The position numbers and the translations under genes are program-made. Shown here in pieces: positions 35,290-43,791 of a stretch of 64,000 nt of DNA (its first letter is position 1; each line of letters opens with the position of its first letter). Below the pieces are notes generated by a model. It was not told the origin of the DNA. It ran no database searches and worked only from the letters and a program-made list of their open reading frames with translations. This DNA comes from Haloprofundus salilacus (GTDB taxonomy: Archaea; Halobacteriota; Halobacteria; Halobacteriales; Haloferacaceae), in contig NZ_CP083723.1 in the NCBI RefSeq assembly GCF_020150815.1, positions 806,001 through 870,000 on the forward strand, in the 5' to 3' direction.

Positions 35290-35924
35290 GCGACGACGAA
35301 ACGCCCGAGTCAGACGCGACGACCCGCCACTCGCTGGCCGAGCGCCGCGGCGTCGAGACGCGCGTCTACCAACCGGCCGAGGACTCAGGTCTCCTCGCGA
35401 GAGCCGCGGTCGAACGCGCCCGCGGGCGGACGCTCGAAGTCGGCACCGGGTCGGGGTGGGTCGCCGCGAAAGTCGCCGCCGAGACCAATGCCGAAGTCGT
35501 CGCCTCCGACCTCAACCCCCACGCCTGTCGCGAGGCGAAAAAACGGGCGGACGACCTGCGAGCGGAGGGCGGGGAAGGGTTCGACGTCGTTCGCGGGGAC
35601 CTCTTTTCGCCCTTTGCCGACGGCGCGTTCGACACCGTGCTTTTCAATCCGCCCTATCTTCCGACCGACCCCGACAACGACTGGGGTGACTGGATGGAAG
35701 TTGCGCTCTCGGGCGGCGAGTCCGGCCGAAAGCTCATCGACCCGTTCGTCGACGACGTAGGTCGCGTACTCGCTTCGGGCGGACAGGCGCTGCTCCTCGT
35801 GAGCAGTCTGTCGGGCTACGACGAGGTGGTTCAGCGGGCGAAAGACCGAGGGTTCGACGTGGAGAGCGTCGCCGAAGAGTCGTACCCGTTTGAGACGCTG
35901 TCGATTCTTCGGCTCGTCGACTGA
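35286..35924 (+). CDS. HemK/Mtq2-type SAM methyltransferase
   Basis: A 212-residue enzyme with YQPAEDSGLLARAAVE (the Mtq2/HemK2 start), SAM motif TLEVGTGSGWVAAKVA and the NPPYLPTD sequence (about residues 119-126) of enzymes that methylate Gln, Asn or adenine N. Archaeal homologues are thought to modify release factor aRF1 on Gln in GGQ, with Trm112-type partners. The ATG overlaps the MscS stop (ATGA), so the two are coupled. Confidence 0.9.
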   Translation: MSDDETPESDATTRHSLAERRGVETRVYQPAEDSGLLARAAVERARGRTLEVGTGSGWVAAKVAAETNAEVVASDLNPHACREAKKRADDLRAEGGEGFDVVRGDLFSPFADGAFDTVLFNPPYLPTDPDNDWGDWMEVALSGGESGRKLIDPFVDDVGRVLASGGQALLLVSSLSGYDEVVQRAKDRGFDVESVAEESYPFETLSILRLVD

Positions 35925-36024
35925 CTCACGCCCGTCCGTTCGACCCCGTTCGCCGCGCCGGATAACCCACAATTATTTTCTCCATTAGCAAATATTAAGC
36001 GTCGGCATTTCTTAGCCACGAGTG

Positions 36025-37047
36025 ATGACCGAACTCGTAGCCACGACGCCAGGGCTGTATCCGTTGCCCGACTGGGCGAAACAGCGACTCTCGGAGTTGA
36101 AAGGCCACCAGAAAGGCGACCTCGTCAGCGGTGACGAGGGTCCCGAAATCGTCGACGCGTACGACCGCGCCCGCGAAGAAGTCGTCGCCGACCAGACGTC
36201 TGCCGGGGTGGACCGAGTCGTCGAGGGGCAACTCCGCTGGGACGACAACCTCGCGCACCCGCTGACCGTCCACGACAGCGTCGAGACAGGCGGTATCGTC
36301 CGGTACTACGACAACAACAACTTCTACCGCGACCCGCAGGTCGTCGGCGAACTCGGGTTCTCCGGCGACGTGGCCGCGGAACTCGAGGCGACAAAGGAAC
36401 TGCTCGGCGGTGACGACTCGCTGCAGGCGGTTCTCCCCGGCCCGTACTCGCTTTCGGACCTCGCGACCGACGAGCACTACGGCGACGAGGAGGCGTTCTT
36501 GGAGGGTGTCTCGGAGTTCCTCGCCGGTGAGGTCGAAGCGTTCCCCGAGCACGAGACACTGTTCCTCCTCGAACCGTCGCTCGTCGAGAACGCGCCCGAA
36601 GACGGCCTCGACGCGCGAGCGAGCGAAGCCATCGACACGGTCGCGTCGGCGACGGACGCCGACGTGGTCGTCCACAGCTACTGGGGCGCGCTGGAGGAGA
36701 AGGTGTACGCGCACCTGATGGACGCCGACGTGGACGCCGTCGGCTTCGACGTGGTGGCAGGCGACCGCTCGCAGACGCTGTACAACATCAACGAGTACGG
36801 CACGAAAGACAGCGTTGCGCTCGGCCTCGTCGACGGCCAGAACACGCTCGTCGAGTCGCCCGAGACCGTCTGCGACCGCATTGAGTGGGTCCAGGATCAG
36901 ATCCCCGCACAGGAGTTCGACACCGTCTACGCGACGAGCAACACCGAACTGTTCTACCTGCCCGTGAACAAATATCGAGAGAAACTGGCCGCGCTGGCCG
37001 AGGGCGTCGCCCTCGCTCGTGGCGAGGAGACGGAGGTACAAGCATGA
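36025..37047 (+). CDS. methionine synthase-related protein, MetE-like N-terminal partner
   Basis: A 340-residue protein of the UROD/MetE-like superfamily. TTPGLYPLPDWAKQRLSELKGHQKGDL at the start, the VDRVVEGQLRWDDNLAHPL block, VLPGPYSLSDLA and VVVHSYWGALEEKVYAHLMDADVDAVGFDVVAGD are MetE-like barrel motifs. It lacks the full set of zinc ligands seen in the next gene, so it is probably a structural or regulatory partner; similar paired genes occur in other haloarchaea. GTG 36022 precedes ATG 36025. The stop overlaps the next start by 4 bases. AATATTAAG at 35991-35999 is the probable TATA box. Confidence 0.85.
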   Translation: MTELVATTPGLYPLPDWAKQRLSELKGHQKGDLVSGDEGPEIVDAYDRAREEVVADQTSAGVDRVVEGQLRWDDNLAHPLTVHDSVETGGIVRYYDNNNFYRDPQVVGELGFSGDVAAELEATKELLGGDDSLQAVLPGPYSLSDLATDEHYGDEEAFLEGVSEFLAGEVEAFPEHETLFLLEPSLVENAPEDGLDARASEAIDTVASATDADVVVHSYWGALEEKVYAHLMDADVDAVGFDVVAGDRSQTLYNINEYGTKDSVALGLVDGQNTLVESPETVCDRIEWVQDQIPAQEFDTVYATSNTELFYLPVNKYREKLAALAEGVALARGEETEVQA

Positions 37048-38117
37048 GCCGAGACGCCGACAACAGAGCGCAGTTCCGCCCGGACGTGCACGAGAACGAC
37101 CACTTCCTCCTGACGACGGTGGTCGGCAGCTATCCGAAGCCGAAGTGGCTCAACCGCGCGAAAGAGCTCGCCGAGGACGAGGAGGCGCGCTTCGACGCCG
37201 ACAACCTCGCGGAGGCGTACGACGACGCCTCGGAGGTCATCACCCACGAACACGAGCGCACCGGACTCGACACCGTCGTCGACGGCGAGATGCGCAGAAA
37301 CGAGATGGTCGAGTTCTTCGCCGACCGCATCGACGGCTACGAGTTCAACGGTCCGGTGAAGGTGTGGGGCCACAACTACTTCGACAAGCCGAGCGTCGCC
37401 GACGAGGTGGAGTACGACGAACCGTGGCTCGTCGACGAGTTCGAGTTCACCCGCGACGTGGCCTCACGACCCGTCAAAGTCCCCATCACGGGACCGTACA
37501 CGCTGGCGAACTGGTCGTTCAACGAGGCGTACGAGAACGAGGAGGAACTCGCCTACGACCTCGCGGACCTCGTCAACCTCGAAATCGAGAAGTTGGTCGA
37601 AGCGGGCGCGCGCTACGTCCAGATAGACGAACCCGCGCTGGCGACGACGCCCGACGATCACGCCATCGTCGGCGAGTGTCTCGAACGCATCGCCGACGGA
37701 ATCCCCGAGGAGGTTCGCATCGGCCTGCACGTCTGCTACGGCGACTACTCGCGCATCTACCCCGAACTCAACGAGTTCCCCATCGACGAGTTCGACGTGG
37801 AACTCTGCAACGGCGACTACGAGCAGATCGACGTGTTCACCGAACCCGACTTCGAACCTGACCTCGCGCTCGGCGTCGTCGACGCCCACACCGCCGAGGT
37901 CGAACCGGTCGAGGAGATCAAGGAGAACATCAAGCAGGGGCTGAAGGTCGTCCCACCGGAGAAACTCACCATCTCGCCTGACTGCGGGCTCAAACTCCTG
38001 CCGCGCGAGATCGCCTACGGGAAGATGAAGAACTTGGTCACGGCCGCCCGCGAGGTCGAGAAGGAACTCGACGCGAACGAGATCGACCTCGACGCACCGG
38101 TACCGACGGCAGACTGA
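37044..38117 (+). CDS. metE: cobalamin-independent methionine synthase, catalytic part
   Basis: A 357-residue MetE C-terminal-type enzyme that transfers a methyl group to homocysteine. TTVVGSYPKPKWL starts the barrel; GEMRRNEMVEFFADRIDGYEF and PITGPYTLANWSFNEAY follow. The zinc ligands lie in GLHVCYGDYSRIY (His/Cys) and SPDCGLKLLPREIAYGKMKNL (Cys). Bacterial MetE is one 750-residue chain; archaea use a short form like this. The ATG overlaps the previous stop, so both are made together. Confidence 0.93.
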   Translation: MSRDADNRAQFRPDVHENDHFLLTTVVGSYPKPKWLNRAKELAEDEEARFDADNLAEAYDDASEVITHEHERTGLDTVVDGEMRRNEMVEFFADRIDGYEFNGPVKVWGHNYFDKPSVADEVEYDEPWLVDEFEFTRDVASRPVKVPITGPYTLANWSFNEAYENEEELAYDLADLVNLEIEKLVEAGARYVQIDEPALATTPDDHAIVGECLERIADGIPEEVRIGLHVCYGDYSRIYPELNEFPIDEFDVELCNGDYEQIDVFTEPDFEPDLALGVVDAHTAEVEPVEEIKENIKQGLKVVPPEKLTISPDCGLKLLPREIAYGKMKNLVTAAREVEKELDANEIDLDAPVPTAD

Positions 38118-38144
38118 CGCGCCGCGGGGAATCGAGCGCCGATC

Positions 38145-38351
38145 TCAGGCGTCTATCATCACGTCGGTCGCCTTCACGACGGCGTCGACGGAGTCGCCTT
38201 CCGAGAGGTCGAGACGCTCCGCCGAGTTCGCGGTGATGACGGACGTCACCGTCTGGCCGTCGTCGAGTTTGAGCTGTACCTCCGCGGTGTTCTCGCCGAC
38301 TTCGAGGTACCGAATGGTCCCCGAGAGACGGGTGCGCGCGCTGAGCGTCAT
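38145..38351 (-). CDS. molbindin-like TOBE-domain protein
   Basis: A 68-residue protein made of a single TOBE/molbindin domain: SARTRLSGTIRYLEVGENTAEVQLKLDDG, then VTSVITANSAERLDLSEGDSVDAVVKATDVMI. Such proteins bind molybdate or tungstate as oligomers and may store or sense it. It stands alone, convergent with metE. Confidence 0.9.
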   Translation of the reverse strand: MTLSARTRLSGTIRYLEVGENTAEVQLKLDDGQTVTSVITANSAERLDLSEGDSVDAVVKATDVMIDA

Positions 38352-38451
38352 GCAGGTGTGGTGCCACGAGCAGCCGCAAAAGCGTTCGCCGCCGCCGCAG
38401 GGTGCCGGTTTCGACGGGCGACGGAGCCGTCAATACCATTTCTCGAATTCA

Positions 38452-38460
38452 CATAAATTT
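38452..38460 (+). promoter_or_regulatory. TATA-like promoter of the symporter operon
   Basis: CATAAATTT lies 37 bases before the ATG at 38489, in the only AT-rich stretch of the spacer. It would serve the 49-residue protein, the symporter and the following gene. Confidence 0.6.
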
Positions 38461-38488
38461 TTGACCCCCGTCAAACAACACGCACAGT

Positions 38489-38638
38489 ATGCCAGCGATG
38501 AGCACGCTCGACTGGATCGGGTTAGTCGTCCCGTTCGTCGCGTTTTTCGCGATGTTGATCGGCTACTACGTCCTCGAAGGACGGCGGGAACAACGGCTTC
38601 GCGCGGAGTACGAATCGGAGGGTGACCGTGCGAGCTGA
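38489..38638 (+). CDS. 49-residue single-helix membrane protein in front of the symporter
   Basis: The frame begins MPAMSTLDWIGLVVPFVAFFAML, has one membrane helix (about residues 8-30) and a charged cytoplasmic end GRREQRLRAEYESEGDRAS. Its last 17 bases overlap the symporter gene. Haloarchaeal solute:sodium symporters are often preceded by such a small subunit-like protein, so it may assemble with the transporter. Start chosen by TATA position; an ATG at 38498 is an alternative. Confidence 0.78.
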   Translation: MPAMSTLDWIGLVVPFVAFFAMLIGYYVLEGRREQRLRAEYESEGDRAS

Positions 38639-40397
38639 CGGCGCCGCAGGGATACTCCTGCAGGCCGACGGAATCGCGGGAACGATCCTGCAAGCGGACG
38701 GAATCGCGGGAACCGCGGGCACCTGGGTGCTCGTCACGTTCGCGGCGTACCTGCTGATACTCATCGGTATCGGGCTCTACACCTCCCGGTTCATGGACAC
38801 CGTCGGCGACTACGTCATCGGCGGCCGCCGCATCGGTCCCGTCGTGACGGGGTTCTCCGAGCGCGCCTCCGAGATGAGCGGGTGGCTGACGCTCGGCGTT
38901 CCGGGCGACGCCTACTCGACCGGTATCATGGCGTTCTACAACGGACTGGGGATGATTCCGGCCGACCTGTTCGCGTGGGCCGGCATCGCGAAACGTCTCC
39001 GCAAGTACACCGAAATCGTGCGGGCAGTCACGCTGCCGACGTTCTTCGAGTACCGTCTCGGCGACGACACGGGGATGGTCAAGGGCGTCTCCTCGGTCGT
39101 CCTCATGCTGTTTGAGGGCGGCTACGTCGGCGCGCAGATCGTCGCCGCCGGTACCCTCCTAGAGGTGCTCACCGGCGTCGACACCGTCGTCGGCATCCTC
39201 GTCGGCGGCGTCATCGTCATTGGCTACACGTTCCTCGGCGGCTACTTCGCCGTGGCGTGGTCCGACTACTTCCAAGGTGCGATCATCCTCATCGCGTTCA
39301 TCATCCTCCCGGTCATCGCGTTCGCCAACTACGGGCTCCCGTTCGAGGACGTCGCCGAGACGGCGGGGTCGTCGTTCACCAGCATCACCGCCGGAATGAC
39401 GGGGTGGGCGGCGCTGTTCGGCATCATCAGCTACGCCGCCATCGGGTTGGGTGTCCCCGGAAATCCGCACATCATGGTGCGGTTCATGGGTATCGACCGC
39501 GTGAAGAACGTCCGAACCGCGGCGCTCGTCGCGCAGCTGTTCATGTTCGTCGCGTACATCGGCGCGGCACTGATCGGCCTGTACGCGCTCGTCGTCTTCG
39601 GACAGAACGGCGTCGCCGACATCGACAACGCGATGCCGCGACTCACGCTCGAACTCCTGCCGGGCGTCGTCGCGGGCATCGTCCTCGCGGCCGCGCTCGC
39701 GGCCATGATGTCGAGCGCGGACTCCCAACTGCTCGTCGCGACGAGCGCCGTCGTCGAGGACGTCTACCACGGCTTCTTCAACGAGGACGCCACCGAGGAG
39801 CAGTTGGTCCGCTACTCCCGCGTCGTCACGTTCGTCCTCGGCGGGGCGAGCGTCGCGTTCGCGTTCGCCGCCTCCGGGACGCCCATCTACACGCTCGTGC
39901 TCGATTACGCGTGGGGCGGACTCGGGGCTGCCATCGGTCCGACGGTCATCGCCGCGCTGTGGTGGAAGCGCGTCACCGCCGAGGGCTCCGTCGCCAGCAT
40001 GGTCGTCGGGACGGTGACGATGATCGGCTGGACGCAACTGGAGACCGTACTCGGGATGATGAACGCGATGCCGTCGGCGGAGGCGTCGCCGTTTCTCTCG
40101 GGGCTCGTCGGCGTCTACGGGCTGTTCCCGGCATTCATCCTCTCGTCGCTCACGCTGATCGTCGTCTCGCTTCTCACCCGACCGCCGGAGGGCGTCGACG
40201 ACGATTTCGACGTGTTCGAGAAGCCGCTGTCGGCGGTCGTCTCCGAGCGCCAGCGCGGTGGGGCACCCGACTACGTGACCGACGGCGGTCGCGACCGGCC
40301 GAAAGCCGTCACCGAAGCCGACAACATCCGCGCGCACGTCGCCGCGTCGAACTACTGGGACGACGGCGCGGCGGACGAAAAGCGGACGGAGGAGTGA
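38622..40397 (+). CDS. sodium:solute symporter (SSS family, PutP-like)
   Basis: A 591-residue transporter of about 13 helices. GDYVIGGRRIGPVVTGFSERASEMSGWL and GTLLEVLTGVDTVVG, PGNPHIMVRFMGID and AALAAMMSSADSQLLVATSAVVEDVY (sodium site region) fit PutP-type proline/sodium symporters. The start codon is GTG (38622 or 38628) and overlaps the small gene. An oddity is a tandem repeat near the N-terminus: ILLQADGIAGT-ILQADGIAGT, encoded by a 30-bp DNA repeat (38656-38715). Confidence 0.92.
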   Translation: MTVRADGAAGILLQADGIAGTILQADGIAGTAGTWVLVTFAAYLLILIGIGLYTSRFMDTVGDYVIGGRRIGPVVTGFSERASEMSGWLTLGVPGDAYSTGIMAFYNGLGMIPADLFAWAGIAKRLRKYTEIVRAVTLPTFFEYRLGDDTGMVKGVSSVVLMLFEGGYVGAQIVAAGTLLEVLTGVDTVVGILVGGVIVIGYTFLGGYFAVAWSDYFQGAIILIAFIILPVIAFANYGLPFEDVAETAGSSFTSITAGMTGWAALFGIISYAAIGLGVPGNPHIMVRFMGIDRVKNVRTAALVAQLFMFVAYIGAALIGLYALVVFGQNGVADIDNAMPRLTLELLPGVVAGIVLAAALAAMMSSADSQLLVATSAVVEDVYHGFFNEDATEEQLVRYSRVVTFVLGGASVAFAFAASGTPIYTLVLDYAWGGLGAAIGPTVIAALWWKRVTAEGSVASMVVGTVTMIGWTQLETVLGMMNAMPSAEASPFLSGLVGVYGLFPAFILSSLTLIVVSLLTRPPEGVDDDFDVFEKPLSAVVSERQRGGAPDYVTDGGRDRPKAVTEADNIRAHVAASNYWDDGAADEKRTEE

Positions 40398-40398
40398 G

Positions 40399-40926
40399 AT
40401 GGTCGACGCCGCGCCCGTCTCGAACGACGCAGCACCCGTCTTCGACGACCGAACGGCCGTGGGACGGGTCGAACGCGCCGACCTTCCGGTCGTCAGCCCC
40501 GCTGTCTCTCGAGAGGAGATCGAATCGGACGGCCGCGTCGGCGTCGTCGCCTACCCCTACCGCGTCTACGAGACGCGCGTCACGATGGCGCGACCTCTCC
40601 TCGGCGACCGGGTCGCGACGGTGACCGCGAGCGTCGACCGGTCGCGACGGGTGGCGCTCCGCGCCGACGAGTTCCCCGAGGTGGAGACGCAGACGGTGAC
40701 GGACGCTCTCGTGCTCCCGGCGGAACTCTCCTCGGCCGCCTGCGACGAGGAGGCGCGCGAGGCCGCGTTCAAGTGGACGCTCCGGAAGTTCTCGCTCAGC
40801 CGCGCGCCCGACATCGAGTTCGAGCGCGTCGTCGACGCCTACAAGCTGTTCTGGCTCGCCGAGCGCGACGACGGCGACGTAGTTGTCGACAGCGTGCGGG
40901 GCACCGAGCGGTCGCTGGACGAATAA
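40399..40926 (+). CDS. conserved protein downstream of the symporter, unknown function
   Basis: A 175-residue soluble protein, one base after the symporter stop and so in the same operon. It has ISREEIESDGRVGVVAYPYRVYETRVT-like beta-rich sequence, a central TVTDALVLPAELSSAACDEEAREAAFKWTLRKFSLSRAPDIEFE and a WLAERDDGDVVVDSVRG end. No motif is recognised. The tight linkage suggests a role in control or cytoplasmic handling of the transported solute. Confidence 0.78.
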   Translation: MVDAAPVSNDAAPVFDDRTAVGRVERADLPVVSPAVSREEIESDGRVGVVAYPYRVYETRVTMARPLLGDRVATVTASVDRSRRVALRADEFPEVETQTVTDALVLPAELSSAACDEEAREAAFKWTLRKFSLSRAPDIEFERVVDAYKLFWLAERDDGDVVVDSVRGTERSLDE

Positions 40927-41069
40927 TCGTCGAGCGGCCGTCTCTCTGCCGCTGGAAGCTACGGACGGTACTCGAGCCAGCGGTCGCGGCTACGATTTTA
41001 CTGTCGGGGTCAGAGCGAACTGAACGAAGAGGTTCGCTCGCGATGGCCGGAGCGGTCACGGAGCGCCCC

Positions 41070-41972
41070 TCACTTCGCGATGTCGCGACTCTCATCTCCG
41101 GAGACCTGCTTGGGAGGGACGACGACACCGGACCCGGCGTCGTCGGTTTCGACGCGCGTTCCGTGCGAGTGTCTGACTCCGTGCGAGTGCCTGGCGGTGT
41201 GTACACCGACCGTCGCGAGGACGCCACCGCTCAGACTTAGCGAAACGACGCGCACCGCCGGCGGGAGCACCGCGACCGCTGCACCGCCAGCAACCACCCC
41301 GAAGACGAAGGTCGCCTGAATCGCGAGGACGGCGGCGATGCCTCTTTGCCGACTTCGCGCGCCGTAGAGACCGCCGACGGCCGCAGTCTCCCCGGCGGCG
41401 TGGAGCGCGAGCACCAACGCGCCCGCGACCCCGAAGATCACGTTGGCAGCCGCAGCAGTGGCGAGGAGTCCTCCTTCGAGACACCGGTGAACGAGGACCG
41501 CTCCGAACGCCGCGTCGGCCTCAATCTCGCGACCCTCGCGCCGGTATCGCAGACCGGTCGCCGCCACACCGCCGACGCTCATGCCGAGGAGGCCGAAAAG
41601 CGGGTCGTCGAAGAGAGCTGCGATGATAGCACCCCCTCCGAGGACGACGAGTAATGCGGCGAGCGCGCGATTCGGAAACTCTGAGCCGGCCGCACGGCGC
41701 GCGACGGCGACACCGCCGACGAGGCTCACGACGACCGACAGCGCCACTACCAGACCGACGCTCAGCGCCACTCCGGTCGGCTGTCCCCCGGACCCCGGCG
41801 ACTCGTGGGCGATGGCGATATCCGACACTCCGACGGGAGCCGGAACCGCGAGGACGGTGACGACGACGGCGACCACCATCGCGGCGGTGACAGCCGCGAT
41901 ACCGACTGGTCGGATCTGCATGCGGACGCGATCGAGACAACTATGGGTGGAGCGACGACGGGTTCGGGTCAT
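41070..41972 (-). CDS. ZIP-like membrane protein with a His-rich tail
   Basis: A 300-residue protein from ATG 41972, which overlaps the ferredoxin stop (ATGA); M at 41921 would give 283 residues. About eight helices are visible. VLVHRCLEGGLLATAAAANVIFG and LVLALHAAGETAAVGGLYGARS occupy the places of the HxxPEG and HxxxE motifs of ZIP transporters, with Cys-Leu and Ala-Ala-Gly in place of usual residues. The end HTARHSHGVRHSHGTR is His-rich, also a metal-transporter trait. Metal transport is inferred, not proven. It is the third gene of the SBP56 operon. Confidence 0.72.
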   Translation of the reverse strand: MTRTRRRSTHSCLDRVRMQIRPVGIAAVTAAMVVAVVVTVLAVPAPVGVSDIAIAHESPGSGGQPTGVALSVGLVVALSVVVSLVGGVAVARRAAGSEFPNRALAALLVVLGGGAIIAALFDDPLFGLLGMSVGGVAATGLRYRREGREIEADAAFGAVLVHRCLEGGLLATAAAANVIFGVAGALVLALHAAGETAAVGGLYGARSRQRGIAAVLAIQATFVFGVVAGGAAVAVLPPAVRVVSLSLSGGVLATVGVHTARHSHGVRHSHGTRVETDDAGSGVVVPPKQVSGDESRDIAK

Positions 41973-42286
41973 AGCCACGGGTTCTCCGTCAGTTCGGCCT
42001 GCACGTCGGCTCCGACCGCGAGACGGCAGTCCGTGCGCGGTTCGGCGACGCAACAGAGCACGTATCCCTTCCGACACTGTCGCTCCTTGAGCGCTCTCGG
42101 CGGACGACGGTACTCGACCTCGCCCGCTAATAACCGGCCGGTGCACGTCCCGCATGCGCCGGTTCGACAACCGAAGGGGAGCGCGACGCCCGCCCGCTCT
42201 GCCGCCGTCAACACCGTCTCTCCGGGTTCGACGTCGACCGTCGCTTCCCTCCCGTCGAGCCAACCGAGGGTGACTCTCGCGGTCAC
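41969..42286 (-). CDS. [2Fe-2S] plant-type ferredoxin
   Basis: A 105-residue ferredoxin. The cluster motif is C40-x4-C45-x2-C48 (FGCRTGACGTCTG) with the fourth ligand at C78 or C79 (YVLCCVAEP). It is encoded one base after the SBP56 gene and overlaps the ZIP-like gene, so it probably carries electrons for a reaction tied to them. It is unlike the longer haloarchaeal ferredoxins with acidic insertion that serve 2-oxoacid oxidoreductases. Confidence 0.93.
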   Translation of the reverse strand: MTARVTLGWLDGREATVDVEPGETVLTAAERAGVALPFGCRTGACGTCTGRLLAGEVEYRRPPRALKERQCRKGYVLCCVAEPRTDCRLAVGADVQAELTENPWL

Positions 42287-42287
42287 T

Positions 42288-43694
42288 TCATATCCAGACG
42301 TCGCTGGTGCAGTCTGCGTCGGGCCAGCGAATCTCGTGGGCGCGCGCCGGCCCCGCAGGCAACTCCCCGAAGTCGACGAGGAACTCCTCGTCGAGCATCA
42401 TCGTCCCCTTTCGTGGATTGACGTTCGCTTTCATCATCACCGACCCTCGCTCGGCCTCCTCGGGGAAGAACTGGTTGTCCCACGTCGAGTACAGCGACGT
42501 GGTGAAGTACAACCGCTCGCCGTCGAGCGAGAGTTGGAGCATCTGTGGCCCGGCGATGACCGGTCGGTCACGCTCTTCGGTTGCTTGCGTCGGGTACCGC
42601 TCTCCGAACATTCCACCTGCAGAGAGCGTATCGCTCAGTCGTGGGTTCGACGGGTCGCTGATGTCGTACATGTGGACCTCACCGTGAAGCCAGTTCGAGA
42701 AGACGAGGTAGCGGTCGTCCATCGAGACCAGGAGGTCGGTGATGAGACTCGGTACGGGCATCTCCCAGTCGTCGTGTTCGCGCGCCTCGACGTCGATGAC
42801 CTTGTCGGCGTGCCAACTGCCGTCTCGCTCGTAGAAGTGGAACATGTTCGAAGAGAGCGCCGCCCCAACGTAGCCGTGGGCCGATTCCGGACTGTGCATG
42901 AACCGCACTTCGAGCGGAATCATCCCCTCCTCGCCGAGGTCGAGCGTCTGTTTCGGCGTCTGGTTCTCCCAGTCCCAGATGTGGATTTTGTGGCCGTACT
43001 TCCCACTTTCCACGTCTTCGAGGTCGAACCCCGGTTGGTAGATCTTCGGGGCCGCCCACTCTGAAGAGATCATCACGTTGCGACGTGGTTGGTACCAGAA
43101 GTCGTAGTTCATCTCGATATCGCCCGGCGAGTCGAAGCGACCGACGACGTTGAACGACTCGTTCAGTTCGAGGAACCCACCCGGCAGGTCTCCGTCTCTG
43201 TCGCCGAGCATGCTGACGAGGATGCGCCCACCAGGCGCACAGTGAACTGTGTGCGGCGCAGAGAGGCCGTGTTCGAAGACCTCCTCGGGTTCGATAACGG
43301 TCTCCATCTCCGGTTCACGTCGGGTCTCCGTGTCGATAATGTGGAGTCGTGAGGAGCGCTGGCCGGGAACGACGAGATACCGGCGGTCCAGGCCTTCGAT
43401 GTGACACGACGACGAACAGGCGTTCCATCCGAAGTGATGTAACTCGTCGCCCTTGTTTGGCATCGACACTCGGTTGACGATTTCGCTGTACGTCTCCGAT
43501 TGCGGGTCGGTATCGACGACGGCCAGAAAATCCGGCTCGTCGATGTCTGTTCCGACGTAGAGTCCCATCACGTACGCTACTTCTTCCGGCTCGGATTGTT
43601 CGATGGCCGCCTGCGGCGTCGTGTAGCCAACGCCGCTGTGGTCGTGGTGTGCGTGGTGGCTGTCGTCTGTATGATGTGTGTTACCAGAGCTCAT
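42288..43694 (-). CDS. selenium-binding protein 56 family (methanethiol oxidase type)
   Basis: A 468-residue SBP56 beta-propeller. GWNACSSSCHIEGLDRRYLVVPGQRSSRLHIID (C93 and C97), EHGLSAPHTVHCAPGGRILVSMLGD, MFHFYERDGSWHADKVI and GGPQ-like AGPQMLQLSLDGERLYFTTSLYSTWDNQFF are family hallmarks. Some family members oxidise methanethiol to sulfide, formaldehyde and hydrogen peroxide and use copper. The N-terminus HHTDDSHHAHHDHSG is His-rich and could hold metal. A TATA-like TCTAAAATAC lies about 45-50 bases upstream (43737-43746, minus strand). Confidence 0.92.
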   Translation of the reverse strand: MSSGNTHHTDDSHHAHHDHSGVGYTTPQAAIEQSEPEEVAYVMGLYVGTDIDEPDFLAVVDTDPQSETYSEIVNRVSMPNKGDELHHFGWNACSSSCHIEGLDRRYLVVPGQRSSRLHIIDTETRREPEMETVIEPEEVFEHGLSAPHTVHCAPGGRILVSMLGDRDGDLPGGFLELNESFNVVGRFDSPGDIEMNYDFWYQPRRNVMISSEWAAPKIYQPGFDLEDVESGKYGHKIHIWDWENQTPKQTLDLGEEGMIPLEVRFMHSPESAHGYVGAALSSNMFHFYERDGSWHADKVIDVEAREHDDWEMPVPSLITDLLVSMDDRYLVFSNWLHGEVHMYDISDPSNPRLSDTLSAGGMFGERYPTQATEERDRPVIAGPQMLQLSLDGERLYFTTSLYSTWDNQFFPEEAERGSVMMKANVNPRKGTMMLDEEFLVDFGELPAGPARAHEIRWPDADCTSDVWI

Positions 43695-43762
43695 AATTCG
43701 ACAGTCACCGCAGAACGGCTTGACCTATTCGTCAGTATTTTAGATATCACAGCACACGTAGA

Positions 43763-43782
43763 CTATCAGTCTGGACTGATAG
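43763..43782. promoter_or_regulatory. perfect 20-bp palindrome upstream of the SBP56 operon
   Basis: CTATCAGTC-TG-GACTGATAG is a perfect 9-bp inverted repeat. It lies 17-45 bases upstream of the probable SBP56 TATA box, the position of activator or repressor sites in archaea, and 9 bases before the end of the next gene. A transcribed hairpin serving as terminator of the 44376 gene is the alternative. Confidence 0.6.
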
Positions 43783-43791
43783 ACGCAGGAG

